Source: Nymphaea colorata (Eukaryota; Streptophyta; Magnoliopsida; Nymphaeales; Nymphaeaceae). Taken from it: a stretch of 64,000 nucleotides of DNA. The notes under the pieces were generated by a model. That model was not told where the DNA came from. It saw nothing but the letters and a program-made list of their open reading frames with translations, and did no database searches. The position numbers and the translations under genes were made by a program. Below are positions 61,201 through 64,000 of the stretch, one piece after another; position 1 is the first letter of the stretch, and every line of letters starts with the position of its first letter. The stretch is from contig NC_045147.1 of NCBI RefSeq assembly GCF_008831285.2, positions 12,874,854-12,938,853 of the forward strand. Direction: 5' to 3'.

Positions 61201-64000
61201 TGAAAAACAACAGAACAAGAAAGTGCCTCCGATATTTTATTTAGAAGATATTGATTAACTGGTGATGCTTGTTTTTTGTGTCTGCCGCTTATAATACCTA
61301 CTGGGGTAGCATTTTGTTCTTTTAGCGGAAGGGAAAACAAAAAAACTGATGAAGAGAATTTTCTTTCTCAAAGTTTAAAGCTACAGTTTGATCATTGATG
61401 CTGCCATAGTGCCACTTTTTCCACTAGGCTTTTGTTTGCAGATGCCAATGCAAGTAGGGTCGATAATGAGGAGCAACAAATTACGAAGTTAAGAAGATTA
61501 ATCCAAACGACATAAAATTTACAAACTTATAAAGTGCAGTCCAGACTTGATATGCAGAACGCCTACAAGCTAGATCACCGGAACGATGATTCATGAAATT
61601 TAACCCAATGGTTTCCACTAAATTGCTTCTTTGAAAAACATAAAGCAGGGTTCTGTTGCTTTCTTTATTTTCTAGGCCTCTGAAAGGCGAATTTCCTGGT
61701 GTCTTTGCAAATACCTACCTTTTTGATAGGAAGAAAGAATCAGAAAGCAACCAGAGAAATTTCTACTAGCTACAAATGCTCCATTTTTCAAGGTTAACTG
61801 AACTGCTGCAATTGTAAAAGCTGTGGAACTACTCAACTTGTTTCTTTCCAAGTCTCTATTCAATATTCTAATTCGCGTAAAGGTTCTATTATTCTTTGCA
61901 GGTGATTTAAATTTGCAGTTTGAAACCTCCCAGGTTTTCATAGCCAACAAGATGTCTTCCGTTTCTTTCTCTTTCGCATTCTCCCAAAGCCGTCCTCATC
62001 ATCTCTTTAAAAATAGCAATCTCTCAGACATATCCTTGAACAAGTTAAGCAAAGAACATATCTCAATCTATTTGATTAACTTCAAATTAGGGATCATTGA
62101 CAGAACCGAATCAGCTGGATGGATGGGCACGTAAGTCATATACAAGCCTGGAGTTTGACTTCGATGGAGGTTATCCACCAATTTTGTTGGAGAAGATGCA
62201 TACAGTCTGCAGCGGAAAATCTCTATAGGAGATAGTCCGAATGGAACACTAGAGAAGGGACACTACCCACTGCAATCAATGCAGAGATTTCTGAAATATA
62301 TTTACAAAATGCTGCCGCGTCTCCGACTTGCATGATAGAAATCTTATATCCTGAATCCATCTCTTTGGCGCATTCCATATGACCATTTCGTTTTTTGGCT
62401 TATTGAACTGTACAACAATGACCAGAAACTTTCTTTTTCTTAAATTTTACAGAGTATATATTCCTAAAAATTTTGATGCAGAGATCCAGATACTGCGCAT
62501 TGTTGGAATATCTATATTTTCAACGAGATTGTCATGTACCTTTGCTACGGAAAGAATTTTCCTTGGGAGATATAATGATCTTTCCAATCACGTGATTGAG
62601 ATAATTCTCATGAATTCTTGGACACATAGTTGGCTTTGCCTCCATGTGATTGAGATAACTCCCTGTAAATTTGACGTACTTCCCCACGCAATGTCATTTT
62701 CAATCGTTTCCGCTTTTGGGAGGATGCATTTTTGGCTTTCGTTTTGTCTGGTGATAACGAAGAAACCAGGAAAGAGGTTCTGCAAATAAACCTTCACATC
62801 GATCAGGTGACAAGCAGAAGTCGAGGAAAGAGGATCACCTGATCGCTGTTTGTATTAAGAACAGAATCGTTTTTTGCTTTTCATGTGTAATAATTCCATT
62901 CCTTAATTTAGTGAAGGGCCCCTTGTAGGAATTTCTGACATAGACAATTGGTAATTTTACCTAAAACTTTGCCGTATTATACCCATTTTTTTCCTCGCCG
63001 TTTAATACCCGTCCCCGTTTTTTGTGAGAATGATTTCAACCAAACAAAAATGGATACCCATGAGCACTTTTTTCAAATCCACAAAATAGTGAAGAAAAAA
63101 AAGAACAATCTTGCTTATCTGAAGATATTAAAGTTTTAAAACATGGTTTTATGATATTGGTTTTCTATTCTGTGCTGAATTTACTTAGGCTATTCTCACA
63201 CGAAATGTTTATTTCGTTTCCAGAGACCCCTAAAAAATGCTTGCAGTAAATTGGTTCTTGAATAGCAGATGGTTTTGCCCAGTATAAGGAGATGCACAAC
63301 ACTTGGCTTCATACTTGTTACGTCTCTTTCGCCGTGCAAAGTTCATAAATTGCTCCTACCGAATAAGCAGGTCCGTTATGGCCATCACCATGAAACCTTT
63401 ACTGCTGTACTTTCCAGGAAACCCGTGTCTGCGTCAGGAGTTTCAGAACGGTGAACCTCATTTTGGAAGATTTGGACAAAAAATTTAACATCTTTGTGAA
63501 ATTTTGGCTTTACAAACTCAAGATATGCTAATTAGAAGCAGATTAGTGCAGGGAGTGGGGAAAATGGGAACTCCTAATTTAAAGCCGACTGCAATACTTT
63601 CTGATCTTTGGCAAGATCAACAGCTCAATAATACAATTTCGAAAACTGTGTCGAGGTCAGGACAAGGCACTCTGCTCCAGCCATGTGTAGATTATACGGT
63701 CATGGGATGCTCGGTGGATCAACAAGATTGTTAGGTATCTTTTGGGAAGGCACGCTACAGTTGCCCAAGTAGCAACAAAATCTGCAGCAGTTTTTTTTTT
63801 TTCTTTCTTTCTTGTTTTTCCTAATTCCCTGAACCTGGCTTGTCACAGGGGCTCTTACAGAGGAATGATGGCCCAATAAATACCATTTAAAAGACGAGTA
63901 CAGTCCTAAACTGGCCATACAGGAAGTAGGAAGACTTGTTGATTCTCCACTAGAACTTGTGGCTCAGGATTGACAATAATTAAAGGACAGTGAGTGGGGA
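58274..64000. other. Intergenic, no recognised gene
   Basis: Frames of 60-136 codons occur (for example 58,360-58,770, 61,823-62,134 and 62,379-62,789) but show no family motif, no convincing splice-connected homology and no codon bias I can judge. Single small exons of an unrecognised gene cannot be excluded. Confidence 0.45.

Overview
This window is nuclear DNA of a flowering plant. The evidence is a multi-exon GROWTH-REGULATING FACTOR gene with a miR396 target site, an intronless CYP89-type cytochrome P450, a BRANCHLESS TRICHOME-like coiled-coil gene, and an AT-rich background full of decayed Copia, Gypsy and LINE elements, small inverted-repeat transposons and long (TA)n or (CT)n(TA)n microsatellites. 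The exact clade cannot be decided from the sequence alone.

Layout: 1-5.1 kb holds a truncated Ty3/Gypsy chromovirus pol (minus strand) and a scrap of Copia gag. A 533-bp transposon with a 10-bp target duplication lies at 6.17-6.71 kb. The CYP89-like gene is at 8.23-9.73 kb (plus). From 12.4 to 21 kb there is a three-level nest: an old Copia element (minus) is split by a younger Copia (13,665-19,559, minus), whose 5' LTR is in turn split by a 724-bp GC-rich hAT-like element. At 21.1-23.1 kb a second copy of the CYP89 upstream region appears with no P450 behind it. The BRANCHLESS TRICHOME-like gene is at 24.3-25.5 kb (plus), followed by a 117-bp triplicated repeat. From 29 to 34.3 kb, two LINE remnants in opposite orientation flank a 2.2-kb element with arms of about 540 bp in inverted orientation. 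An internally deleted Copia with both LTRs lies at 34.33-37.40 kb. A GC-rich, ACGT-rich promoter-like island without a recognised gene is at 40.8-41.5 kb. The four-exon GRF gene occupies 46.86-49.15 kb (plus). From 49.2 kb to the end I recognise no gene, only microsatellites and minor repeats.

The three host genes are functionally unrelated (oxidative metabolism, trichome or cell-shape control, growth control by a miRNA-regulated transcription factor); nothing suggests a gene cluster. All transposon coding regions are broken by stops or frameshifts or are truncated. I did not find a convincing new multi-gene system. The most informative structures are the datable transposon nest, the orphan duplicated P450 upstream region, and several small inverted-repeat elements with clean target-site duplications.
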